DNA from: Eunapius fragilis
Lineage: Eukaryota > Porifera > Demospongiae > Spongillida > Spongillidae
Length of the DNA stretch: 64,000 nucleotides
Assembly: GCA_963681505.1 (NCBI GenBank)
Contig: OY811977.1
Span: 5,139,223-5,203,222 of the forward strand
Direction: 5' to 3'
Shown here: in pieces, positions 35,433 through 45,477 of the stretch
Layout of the letters: each line of letters opens with the position of its first letter
Numbering within the stretch: the stretch's first letter is position 1
Position numbers and translations under genes: made by a program
Notes under the pieces: generated by a model
What the model was told of the DNA's origin: nothing
Databases searched by the model: none
The model's input: only the letters and a program-made list of their open reading frames with translations

Positions 35433-36294
35433 TAATGCTCACTTCCACAGACCAACATTTCCTTTGGCTCCTACCAAGAACACTCTGGTAAGACGTACAG
35501 GTTGATCATAGTGTGAATTGTAGGAGGAGGAGGAGGGGGAAGGGAAGAAGTTGTAAAGTGATGGAAGGGGGGCAATAATTAAGTTACATTGTATTTATGC
35601 CTGCTTTACATGTGTGTATGTGTGTAATTATGTACATGTACTTATATGATATAAATTGACTTTGTACATGTACACGTAGATGCCAGTGCATTTCTCTGTG
35701 GACCTCAAGTGATTGTATGGTACATTTTAGTTGCCTGTGTGGATGGGAGGTATCAGATTGAAGCACACATACATGTACAGTACATACATGTGCATATTCA
35801 TATTCATTATTTGACCTTTACAGGAGGAGCAAATCAAATGTCATGAATCTAGGGTCAGTTTGCAGTGTACTAACACAAGGACAGTGTACATGTACAGAGA
35901 TATTGCTTGCATGTGTATAGTGTATAGTGTGTGGTTAACCACATGAGATGTGTTTGTGTGAACATGTGTAGGCATTTTCAGTTCATTTTCACTCATTTGA
36001 ACATGTATATAACAGGACACCTCATATGTCTGGTCGTTTCATGGCTCATACAGTAGAAGGGACCATGCACAAGTGAAATAAATGCAGAATAATGATATAC
36101 ATCATGTGTATATGTACTGTGTAAAGCATCGATGTATACAATTTGCCACATGCCATATTGGTATGCCGTATTGGTATTTGTGTGCACCTACCTTCATATG
36201 TGTGCTCTGACCTAATAACAGGTCCTCACTAGAGAAAGAACTACAGGAGCTGGAAAGCTACAAACCTGACAAGCAGAGTCACACGGCTATACAG
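35433..36294 (+). CDS. EFA6 linker and coiled-coil exons
   Basis: Exons 35433-35487 (HFHRPTFPLAPTK), 35824-35853 (EEQIKCHESR) and 36222-36294 (SSLEKELQELESYKPDK). This is the segment after PH that in the family begins a coiled coil. The splice between 35853 and 36222 needs one base that is not there; an indel or a hidden micro-exon would explain it. Confidence 0.65.
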
Positions 36295-36448
36295 GTGACC
36301 AGCATACTGCTAAACCTGCACTGTTCATACAGTATATCTGCATGTATTTATCCTTCTTGCACAATGTGCACTTATTAGAATATGCGTGCATGTATGTTGT
36401 GTACACAGTACATGTAGTTGACACATTAATTATTTTCATCCACCGTAG

Positions 36449-36490
36449 GATTGGTTTGATAGACGAGAGTTTGTACAGTTTAGAAGATTA
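36449..36490 (+). CDS. Candidate exon abutting the mitochondrial insertion
   Basis: After acceptor CCACCGTAG the frame reads DWFDRREFVQF in phase 0, matching the position where the family has an acidic-aromatic helix before the TTY segment. The following bases are already LSU-rRNA-like, so the native donor may have been removed; GTATAA at 36491 could act as a substitute. Confidence 0.4.
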
Positions 36491-36850
36491 GTATAAACGA
36501 GTGGCAAACGGATGACTAGGATGTTATAATTTGAGGACGTTATAAATACGAAAGAGGGGCAGAGAAGGTATGAAAGCCCATTTTCCATAAGTAAACCTAA
36601 ATTCTAAACCCAAGGAATTGAAACATCTTAGTACTAGGAGGAAAAGAAATCAAGCGAGATTCCGTGAGTAGTGGCGAGCGAAAGCGGATATAGACTATGG
36701 AATCCCGCCTTTAGGGGCGGGGTTGAAATTGAAAACCAATAAGGGTAACAGGCCCGTAGATAAAATCGATGATTCCGTAGTTCTTGGAGTAGAACTATTT
36801 GAAGAAAGGTGCTCCATATATCTTAAACTAAATATGTAAGAACTAGAAAA
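36480..36850 (+). rRNA. rnl: Mitochondrial LSU rRNA 5' fragment (nuclear copy)
   Basis: Contains the conserved 5'-domain strings of bacterial-type 23S rRNA in correct order: AACGGATGACTAGGATG, TTGAGGACGT.ATAA, AATTGAAACATCTTAGTA, GAGGAAAAGAAATCAA, CGAGATTCCGTGAGTAG and GGCGAGCGAAAGCGG. The strand is plus, the same as the host gene. Only about 370 nt of the roughly 2.5-3 kb gene is present, embedded in an animal intron, so it is read as a nuclear mitochondrial insertion (NUMT), not a functional gene. Sequence is closer to mitochondrial or alpha-proteobacterial types than to cytosolic 28S; an endosymbiont source is the alternative. Confidence 0.8.
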
Positions 36851-37396
36851 TGAGGTTTTGTATTTTATGAATGAAGTATTGAAATGTTTGAATTTAAGTC
36901 TTGAATTTTTGTGGAAGCAAACTTTGCATACATGTATATGTGCATGAGATTTAGTGATGTTTCATTGGTCTATGGCCACATATGAGTCCCGGATATCCCG
37001 TGTGTGGGCCCCCAGCACTGATATCCATGACACCTACCTGACGGGGTATTATCCTAGGTCCCTGATATTCACTTGTACTAGTACCTGAGGTTTACTGACC
37101 AGGTTGTGTACTTTGTATGCTGGCTTTCTTGGGCAGAGGGGATGCATGGGCTTCCCATCATGGTGTGTCTGAAAGTTATCAGGGAGTAGGAATCTTAATA
37201 CAACAACAAAGCTCTTTGGTGGGGGTTATTTACATGAATGTACATACCCCTCCCCCTCCCCATCCCCTCCCAAATATGTACTCCCAAGTGTTACACCTAG
37301 TAGTCACCAATAGCCCACTTACATGAAAGAGTGTACTGCTCATATGCATGCATACTTGTTTGGTTGTGTTGTGACGTACATATCCATGTACACCAG

Positions 37397-37675
37397 TCTA
37401 TGTTTCCAGAACTGTTAGGCCATTACACAACGTATGCTCATTGTATCGCTCAGATCAACAGATTTAGGATCTACTTAGCTACTTTGACCAACCCGTCGTT
37501 TGTGGATTTCAGTGCCCCGATACCGAGTGGGCTGGTCCCTTCTCCCAGCATCAGCACGCTTGCCGCTATGGGAACCGGGAACTCCATGTTGTCATCGTCG
37601 TCCTTCAGAACTGAAACACCTCCACCATCGCTGAGTCCAAGAACAGAGCACAGGATGGTGCCCTCCGACCGATGA
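37397..37675 (+). CDS. Last exon of the EFA6-like gene
   Basis: Acceptor CACCAG, then phase 0 SMFPELLGHYTTYAHCIAQI, NRFRIYLATL and a Ser/Pro-rich tail ending MVPSDR with a stop at 37675. The H-Y-x-T-Y-A helix is the end of the family coiled coil. The tail is unstructured and ends 88 bp before duplication copy B begins. Confidence 0.7.
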   Translation, partial: SMFPELLGHYTTYAHCIAQINRFRIYLATLTNPSFVDFSAPIPSGLVPSPSISTLAAMGTGNSMLSSSSFRTETPPPSLSPRTEHRMVPSDR

Positions 37676-37831
37676 AGAAGTAGAATCCCTGCTCTCCCGT
37701 ACATGTGCAGGGTTCAGTGATAGCAGTGCGACTGATATTTGGTATATGTACAAGGTGTATGAATACACATGTGTGTTGTATGTTGTACCGTTCCATCATT
37801 GGTCCTGTTGTTCTTTGTGTGTGCATGTGTG

Positions 37832-37864
<33 letters not shown>

Positions 37865-38231
37865 TTGTGTGGTTGTTGTTGGATGATGAGAGTGATCATG
37901 TAGTGTATGTTAAGTAATACATGTAGGACTGATCTATTATGATGAGTCCATACATGCAGTATGTACTTGTGGTAAGCACTTGATGTATTGTGGTTTACAC
38001 TTCAACCAGTGATCCCCCTTCATACCAGCGGGATCCCCCCTTCATACCAGTGGGAATTATTCATACTAGTGAGACTGGTCCCTCCCCCCTTCATACCAGT
38101 CTGAACCCTCCCCCCTTCAAACCTGTGGACAGGTCCCTCCCCCTTCACACTATATCAATGCCTAGTATTAGATGAAACAGCCCAACACTACCACAGTCCT
38201 CTTCTCCTCCTCCTATTCCCCCCACCCAAAC

Positions 38232-38427
38232 CAATGATGTGGGACAACTCTTGGACACGTCCACCTAGCTTCCTGGCAGGAGTGGGTGACCCTATAATCC
38301 ACACCATTGTACTCAATGTTCTCCTTCATGGCCTCGAAGGCATTAGTGCTGAGGGTATTGGCCACAATGGACGCAGCTTTTGGGATCACAGCACAGTGGC
38401 AGAGGATCTCCATGATACGACAAAGGG
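38232..38427 (-). CDS. Conserved exon of unknown gene, copy B
   Basis: Same 196 nt, acceptor (CATTTTAG) and donor (CATTG|GTTTGG) as the exon at 22011-22206. Reads IMEILCHCAVIPKAASI. Family not recognised. Confidence 0.45.
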
Positions 38428-39080
38428 CTAAAATGATTATTTACAGTTAAGTCATATGTATGGATCTTCAAATAATGATCCTCCGTGAGATGAATGCTTT
38501 GAGTTGTCTTGCATCAAAGCAAGTATAAAAGAATTAGCCAACAGGTGGCATGCATGAGACTTTGAGCAGTTTCTCTTGGCCATACAGTGGATAGGAGAAT
38601 TGTGTTTTTAAACTTGGGATAATGTGAAAACCACTATCAGATGGAGTGTTGTAAGTATCTGACGCACACATACACAAACACTAACTATAGTGAATTCGTG
38701 TATTTGTTGTATAAGTTTCTGCCTGATCTCTATCTCAAACACACCCATACCGTCGGGCCACGCCCATATACAGACGGCAATAAAACGTGGGCGTAATTAT
38801 GGTACAGAAGAATTAAGCAGAGAAAGAAAATAAAAAGCCTTATTGGGCAATGCAGGGTGAATGGATCCAGAAGATGGCTGCCGTATAACTTCCTCACGAT
38901 TGGTTACATGGTAACAGCTCAACCAAGCTGGACATCGGCTTTAATTTCTTTCTAATCCAAAGTGATGGGTGCTTCGCATGGGCCCAAGTCGCGCGGTAGC
39001 ATCGCTGATGCACCGGTCCCCGCAGTGCGGCAAAAGGTACGTATCTAGCTATATAGGGATTAGAGGCTGGTTACTCTGGA

Positions 39081-39312
39081 TGTTAACTAGCTCTCCCCCC
39101 GCATCAGGAACTTTTACGGGACAAATTTTATTCTCACATGTATTGTAACAAGTATTGTATTACCAGTAAAAGGGTCTTACACGAGACTGACCCATACATA
39201 AAGACATATTATATTATTATATTATATTATAAAGTTCTAGAATGTTCTAGCAGGCTTCTTCTTGCATGACTTGCAATTAGCACTAGATGTGTTAATAATG
39301 ACCTCTGTTACA
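39081..39312 (-). repeat. Putative 3' LTR, gypsy copy B
   Basis: TGTTAAC to CTCTGTTACA on the plus strand; same as 27309-27528 with an ATATT-repeat expansion near 39207-39230. Far border tentative. Confidence 0.45.
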
Positions 39313-39347
39313 TAATTCCCCCCTCCAAGCCTTGCGTCGCTGCAAGG

Positions 39348-39617
39348 TTAATGGCCATTATCTCTGTATCTCAATGCATGGTTTCTGGGAGGATTCCTTC
39401 TCAGTGGCTCTGGTGGTGCTAGATCAGGTTCAGCGTCTTGTAACGTAACATTGGGGTCATTTAGGACATCAGGGCCCTGCAATTCTATTATGTCATCCTC
39501 ATGAACGACTTCCTGTTGTGTTGCATCTTGGTCCTGCTCTACATACGCAAAGCACTCTGCGCTGTTGGGCTTAGAGGAGCTTGCTTCACTGTTTGTGTGC
39601 GCTTGGATGGCAGGCAA
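39348..39617 (-). pseudogene. Gypsy pol C-terminal tail, copy B
   Basis: Acidic/Pro-rich end of the polyprotein (VIIELQGPDVL-like, DLAPPEPLRRNPPRN), directly upstream of the PPT. Out of frame with the integrase piece. Confidence 0.7.
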
Positions 39618-39775
39618 ATCAGGGTTGCTGTAGCACAGCTTCAGCCGATTTCTATGAACAAGTTAGCACTTTGCTCCACCAATTATTTGTATTTTGTAAT
39701 TTACAGAGCTCAGTTTGTCAACAACTGTATAAGGTCCTCGCCAAAGGGAGGCCAATTTTCTAGTTGTACCTGTTT

Positions 39776-40543
39776 TCACAGCTTGGACATACAACCACAC
39801 TCTATATCTCCTACTTGCAATTGACCTTCCCCAGTGCTTAGCTTATCAGCTTCTTGTTTTTGGCGTTGGTGAGCAACATCCAGGTGTTTACGTACCGAAG
39901 CGAATGCGGCTCGAAGTGACTGTTGCAATCTTTGGACATAACTTGGCAACTCCTTCTGTTCCTCTCCTTGCCCCAACATCACATCGATTGGCAGTGTGGG
40001 TGAGCGACCAAACATAACCAGGAAGGGGGTGTATCCTGTAGAATCATGGATAGCAGTACGATATGCAAATAATGCATTTTGTATATGCTCATCCCAATCT
40101 CTTTGATGGTCAGCAATAACCTTTGCTAGCATTGATTCAAGAGTACGATTGAACCGTTCTACCTGGCCATTTCCCTCTGGGTGGTATGCTGTGGTTTGTG
40201 TCCTATTAATGCCCAGTGTTGCACAAAGAGATTTAATTACCTCACTCACAAGGTTGGCCCCCTGATCACTGTGTAGATACCGTGGTACCCCATAACGGCA
40301 CACAATCTCATTCACTAACACTTTACTAGAGTGACACTGTCAGTTTTGGCCAAAGGAAAGGCTTCTACCCATTTGGTGAAAAGATCGGTCACTACAAGGA
40401 TGTATTTATTTCCACAGGAAGAGGTAGGCAAGGGGCCCATAATATCCCATGACAGCTTTTCAAATGGATAGTTGCTCTTGATGGTACGGATAGGCGAATG
40501 CTGTTTAGGGACTGGATTGTTCCTCTTCTGACAACGATCACAC
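39776..40543 (-). pseudogene. Gypsy integrase, copy B
   Basis: Zinc-finger CDRCQKR at about 40530, catalytic SWDIMGPL about 40450, SDQGANLVSEV about 40260 and NGQVERFNRT about 40165. A TAG stop (40546-40548) splits the H-H and C-C halves of the zinc finger, and a frameshift near 40325 splits the core. Copy A has both lesions. Confidence 0.85.
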
Positions 40544-40545
40544 TG

Positions 40546-42822
40546 CTATATAGCATTCTTTACATCAAGGTCACACCCAGGCCAGTAGAAACGCTCTCTC
40601 ATTTTTTCTAGAGTTTTTTGAACACCCAAATGCCCTGACTTGTCATGCAACTGCTCAATGACAAGTGACCGCAAGGTAACTGGTACTACTACTTGAGGGG
40701 GGTGGCTATCACTAATCAAGAGACGACACAAAACACCATCATTCATTAAGTACCTGTACTTCCCTCTCTTATCTGTCGACTCCCAATTTTTTAGTGCCTC
40801 GATGATCTGAGAAGTGTACACATCTCTGACCTGTTCTTGCCTTAGCTTCTCTGTGTCTTCAATGCAGGTTATTCCACACACCTCTCTCACCCTATCACCA
40901 TGTAACTGGGACTGTGGGGGATCCTCCGTACCTTGTGGTCTTCGTGACAGGCCATCAGCATTCCCATTATTTCTGCCTGGTCTGTACAGCACCTTCATAT
41001 CAAACTGCTGCAGGAAAAGAAGCCATCTAGTTATACGTCCCTCTGTGTCCTTGAGACCCTGAAGAGAGGTTAGTGGGTTATGGTCAGTAAACAAGGTGAA
41101 GGTTCGACCATACAGGTATGGGTAAAATTCTTTAACAGCTGCAACGACTGCTAAAGCTTCCCTCTCCACAGTTGAATAATTACGCTCAGCCTTACTCAAC
41201 TGACGACTCCAGTAAGATATGACCCTCTCAATACCATTGATTTTCTGACTAAGGACACTGCCTACTGCAAACTCTGAAGCATCGGTTGCTAGTATGAATG
41301 GTTGCTCAAAGCAAGGGTAGGCCAAAATTGGTGACATTGTGAGCTTTTGCTTCAACAGTGAAAATGTATCGTCGCATTCATTACTCCACTTGTAGCCTCC
41401 AGCTGTTTTTCGAGTGAGCTTGTGGAGGGGTTCAGCAATAGCAGAATAGCTTTCAATGAATCGCCGATAATAGTTTGCTAAACCAAGGAAATGGCGCAGT
41501 TCTTTGATGTTGTGGGGAGCAGGATACATCGCGACAGCTTTCAATTTTTCTGGATCAGCTTGGACTCCTTGCTGGGAGACAATGTGCCCCAGGTAGCATA
41601 TCTGGTTTTGAGCAAAGTGGCACTTGCTAGGCTTAAGTCTAAGTCCTGCTGCGGCCAAATGTTCAAGAACAGTTTGCAACCGTTCCAAATGTTGCGGAAA
41701 TGTGGCACTAAACACAATGATGTCATCTATGTATATCAAGCACTGTTCATATGTCAACCCAGCCATAACACACTCCATAAGTCTTTGAAATGTTGCTGGG
41801 GCATTGGTGAGCCCAAAAGGCATTACGTTAAACTCATAGTGCCCACCCTGTGTTGAGGAGAACGCAGTCTTCTCCTTGTCCAGATCTGCCATTTCAACTT
41901 GCCAATACCCTGATGCTAACTCAAGAGTAGAAAAGAATCGAGATCCCGAAAGTGATTCCAGAGTGGCATCTATCCTTGGCAGTGGATAAGCATCCTTGCG
42001 TGCTACCGCATTAAGCTTCCTGTAATCAATACACAACCTCCATTTCCCATCCTTTTTCTTTGCCATCACAACTGGAGATGACCATGGGCTGTTGCTCTTC
42101 TGAATCACACCTTGTTCTAGCATCTTCTGGATCTCTGTTTTCACTGTACTCTGAAGTGCAAATGGAATTCTGCGTAGTGGTTGTCGGATCGGTGGCCCAT
42201 CAGTCTTGATTGTGTGTTTCACTACTGAAGTCCGACCAAGAGGACCTTTCTCTGTTGCAAATAGTGTGCGGAATTTCCATATGAGCTGTTTCAACTTTTC
42301 TTGCTGAGAATGGTCCAAGTTAGCCCCAGTCAGATCGACATCTGGCATTGTGTCACTCTCTACCCCACTAGTATCATCTTTGTTCACAATCATCACAATT
42401 GCACTAGAATTGAAACTAGCCCCTGTAGTACCCGAATGCAAAGTAATCGATTCATGTCCCGTATTAATAACTTGCACAGCTACCCCATTACATCGGTCTA
42501 CTGTATTCAAGCTTCTTGCAATCAGTAATCTACCCTGACCCTTGTAATCGGGCTCCAGTAGCCCTTCTTGTCCTACAATCACGCCAGGGTATTGGATTCT
42601 GCAACTAATTTGCCGTTTGGATCGCGCTGGTATTTGTGTAGTATCTGGGACTGTGACTGTGGCTATGATCGGTGTAAGAGTTGTTGCTGGTGCTATTAAC
42701 GGCAGTGAACTACGCGTTGTGGTTAGCGACAGCGTATTCCTAACACAGTCAATTACTGCCCCATATTGCGTAAGGAAGTCCATGCACTCCCAGCAAGCAG
42801 TCAACGGTAAGTTTTCGAACAA
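40546..42822 (-). pseudogene. Gypsy RT, RNase H and integrase zinc-finger start, copy B
   Basis: 758 codons, the longest intact frame in the window. RT: MAKKKDGKWRLCIDYRKL, TLELASGYWQVE, catalytic YIDDIIVFS; RNase H: LATDASEFAVGSVL, STVEREAL, TDHNPLTSL, RNNGNADGLSR; then HDKSGHLGVQKTLEKM with the two zinc His. It would encode active polymerase motifs but ends at a stop within the integrase and its upstream protease is out of frame. Confidence 0.9.
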
Positions 42823-43006
42823 CTACAAATGAGTGCGTATTAACGAAATCACCAATGGTAATCGGAATATTAACACGGCCTATGACATCTAACGGACTGC
42901 CATTCGCTCCGACGGTGAGTTGCGTTGTCTTGTCAATTTCTGAATGACTGCTGGAAGGTAAAATGTCGAGAGTAACCACAGGGACCGCGGAGCCCGAGTC
43001 TACCAA
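42749..43006 (-). pseudogene. Gypsy aspartic protease, copy B
   Basis: Active site MVDSGSAVPV (a DSG variant of DTG), flap region and VDCLLGV (normally LLGxD). The frame is left about 42790 and continues in the RT frame, so an indel lies there. Confidence 0.75.
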
Positions 43007-43021
43007 AAAATCAATTGGTCT

Positions 43022-43660
43022 CTACCCCAATAACCCGCGCACGCGAAGCGTAGTGTGATCTACTCCACATACCTTAACTGGGTCTTCCTCTTCTGAATCG
43101 CCGCGATAGGGTCCTTGACGGCGTGGTCGCTCCGAATTTCGGGGCTCACTAGTTGGGCAGTTGCGGCTGATGTGTCCCAGTTTATGGCACGTAAAGCACC
43201 GTCGGCGATCGCGACGCTGTGCCTCGTCCGTCTTTCTTCGCTCTGCCAAACCAGACTCCAAACTCTGCAAACGAATCAGCATCTCGCTCATCAGCTTTTG
43301 AAGCTCGCGCGGGTCTTCACATTTCTCTGCAGCTGGAGGCGTCGTTTTCGTACGAACCACTTGCACAGGTGTTTCGTGCTTCTCACTCCCTTGAAATGCA
43401 AGGGCGCGCTCGACGTCCAACGCATCCTTCAGAGCATCCTCCGGTTTGTTCGGGGTCCCCTTTAGCAAGATGTGTCTGGTGATCTCCGGACGAAAACCGC
43501 CGAGGAACCTCTACAGCAGAACGGCAGACTTTGTTGTATCCTCGTTGGGGTAGGCCTCTTTAAACAACCTCGTTAGATCTATCTCGTAGTCCCTAACTGA
43601 CTCGTAGGCGCCTTGCTTGCGCTCCGAGAACGCCTTAGCGGACTAAGCGGAGGTCAACGA
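43022..43660 (-). pseudogene. Gypsy Gag with zinc knuckle, copy B
   Basis: Capsid-like segment (YEIDLTRLFKEAYPNE, FLGGFRPEI) interrupted by a TAG near 43514, then a coiled segment and the knuckle CFTCHKLGHISRNC (about 43155-43200). 5' part and LTR missing beyond about 43660. Confidence 0.75.
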
Positions 43661-44237
43661 GTCCCGCGTTATGCGTCAATTTCAGAACTTTGTCTGGGGA
43701 CCTGACTGATGGCTGTACTGGTGACTTGATTCGCATCCGTTTTGTGCACTAGTTGGTATCATGAAATCTCATGAATATAATAATGTGGATAACGGTTTAC
43801 CTATCACTGCACAAACAGTACTAGTCCTGCCATCAGTCGGGTCCCCAGACTAATCAGAACTACCATCGGTCAAATGTAGGGCCATTGCCTCCAGCCCGGT
43901 TGTACCGTTTTAACCAGACCATTTCCCCCCAAAATAAACCAGTCTAATATCTTTAAACAAATAGGCCTATCATGCAGCTCACAAATTAAAAATGTGCTAT
44001 CTGTATATGTGCTCATATTAGAAATAACCTTGATTTCATCAGCTGCATGCTGAAAAATAAATAAAACTGCACCGCAGAGCTTACGAGCTTCGCGCGGGAG
44101 GCCTCCCCCCTGCTGATTATATCCTGCCGAACAACCGAACTCCTTTGTATAGTGTGGCTACGGCCCTGAAATGCCATATACGATTTGATTCTCGACTTTA
44201 TATTGTTGGCGGGAATCATAGGTAGTATAAGTTTGGG
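43661..44237. other. Non-coding, one small inverted repeat
   Basis: A 159-bp hairpin-like unit at 43692-43850 (GTCTGGGGACCTGACTGATG and its complement at the right end), related to the GTCTGGGGACCCGA motif inside the 18.5 kb element. The rest holds no supported feature. Confidence 0.6.
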
Positions 44238-44417
44238 GCATGCATGTCGGTGTAGTTTAAGTGGTGATCTTTTATTTAGAGCCACCTCAGCCTCTCACTT
44301 AGGGAATCCTAACCATCCATCTAACTGCTGAGCCTGTGTTGCTTAGCTTGCTACGTCCAAGGCCCATTTGGTTGAGCAAGGCCATATGATTACCACTTAA
44401 ACTACACTCATGCCAAG
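44238..44417. mobile_element. 180-bp MITE-like inverted repeat
   Basis: GGCATG...GTGTAGTTTAAGTGGT at the left pairs with ACCACTTAAACTACAC...CATGCC at the right. No TSD could be fixed. Interior non-coding. Confidence 0.65.
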
Positions 44418-44550
44418 GCTGATAGTAGAATGAATCGTTTATGATGGTTTTAGCACACGCCCCAATGGACTGTCATTACCATGACATATCGTCATCTCTG
44501 TGCAGCAGTATCTGGTTGCTAGGCAACAGTGCATTGGTGTCAGTGGCACA

Positions 44551-44695
44551 CAGTGTTGATAACAAGCTGTGTCCAAAGTGTGGGAGAGACATGCATGTTG
44601 TCAGGATAAAGGGTGTGACCCTGAGGAGAATGGGATGGAGATCCCCAGGGAAGGAGGTGGCCCTGCATGCTATCACGGGGGACTGCTGTGGGTAA
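44551..44695 (+). CDS. Possible terminal exon, Cys-rich, unknown
   Basis: Open stretch NKLCPKCGRDMHVVRIKG ... ITGDCCG with a CPKC pair and a CC pair, stop at 44695, preceded by a CACACAG acceptor-like site. It reads like real protein (a zinc-ribbon-like pair of Cys doublets) but no family is recognised and no partner exon was found. A GTAAAA at the stop leaves open that it is an internal exon. Confidence 0.3.
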
Positions 44696-44768
44696 AATGG
44701 ATGCTAGAAATGGATGTATGCTCTTAGGTTGTTGGTAAGTTCATAATGTTACACAAACTGCTGTCGAC

Positions 44769-45190
44769 TGGTATACCTTCATACATGTACCCTGCTACTA
44801 TTGGAGGGCAGAGTGTGGTATACCTTCATACATGTACCCTGCTACTATTGGAGGGCAGAGTGTGGTATACCTTCATACATGTACCCTGCTACTATTGGAG
44901 GGCAGAGTGTGGTATACCTTCATACATGTACCCTGCTACTATTGGAGGGCAGAGTGTGGTATACCTTCATACATGTACCCTGCTACTATTGGAGGGCAGA
45001 GTGTGGTATACCTTCATACATGTACCCTGCTACTATTGGAGGGCAGAGTGTGGTATACCTTCATACATGTACCCTGCTACTATTGGAGGGCAGAGTGTGG
45101 TATACCTTGTATGTACCCTGCTACTATTGGAGGGCAGAGTGTGGTATACCTTCATACATGTACCCTGCTACTATTGGAGGGCACAGTGTG
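44769..45190. repeat. 47-bp minisatellite, nine units
   Basis: GGTATACCTTCATACATGTA...GAGGGCAGAGTG starts at about 44770, 44817, 44864, 44911, 44958, 45005, 45052, 45099 and 45143 (the eighth unit is 3 bp shorter overall). Units are almost identical. As 47 is not a multiple of 3, the three plus frames read the same 47-residue peptide in rotation with no stop. Treated as non-coding. Confidence 0.95.
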
Positions 45191-45378
45191 GTGGCTGAGA
45201 GATGAGTGGAAGAGAAAGTTGTATACAGAATGGGTAGTTGATTGTCATTGGGTATTTCGGAGGATGGTGAGGACAACTGGGGAATGGTTTTATGGTGGAG
45301 GTAGGTTTTTTGGTAGTTTAAAGGGAACCTACATGTGTTTGCATTATTGTATGTTCATCCATGTTGATATCACTGTAG

Positions 45379-45477
45379 GAACTGGAAGTGAAGCTAAGAG
45401 CTGCAGCAAAAAGTGGCAGGACTGAGGAGGTGATCAGGCTGCTTGATGGAGGGGTTAATGTTGATTCTACTAATAAG
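45379..45477 (+). CDS. Ankyrin exon 1 (99 bp)
   Basis: [19 protein letters not shown], then [13 protein letters not shown]: a capping-type repeat without the TPLH motif, followed by GTGAGA. Closely resembles the exon at 51823. Confidence 0.85.

Larger units (their letters stand above)
37764..42312. repeat. Segmental duplication, copy B (uninterrupted)
   Basis: Same orientation as copy A (21641-30515). Lacks the fold-back transposon, has longer TG and CCTTCATACCAGT repeats near 37810-38120. It contains the second copies of the minus-strand exon and gypsy element. Confidence 0.9.
39081..43660 (-). mobile_element. Gypsy retrotransposon, copy B, lacking the 5' LTR
   Basis: Minus-strand order: Gag (43660-43022), protease (43006-42749), RT-RNase H (42822-40546), integrase (40543-39776), C-terminal tail (39617-39348), putative 3' LTR (39312-39081). 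Standard Ty3/gypsy order, unlike the Gmr1-like element at 10.7 kb. The element extends beyond the duplicated segment at its Gag end. Stops and frameshifts throughout make it defunct. Confidence 0.9.

Noticed and set aside
36480-36850. Functional rRNA gene or bacterial contamination
   Set aside because: Only the 5' domain fragment is present and it sits between exons of one animal gene with matching phases on either side.
44238-44417. tRNA-derived SINE (A-box-like TAGTTTAAGTGG)
   Set aside because: No B box at the right spacing and the ends are inverted repeats, which favours a MITE.
44769-45190. CRISPR-like array of 47-bp repeats
   Set aside because: Units abut head to tail with no unique spacers, and the genome is animal. 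It is a minisatellite.
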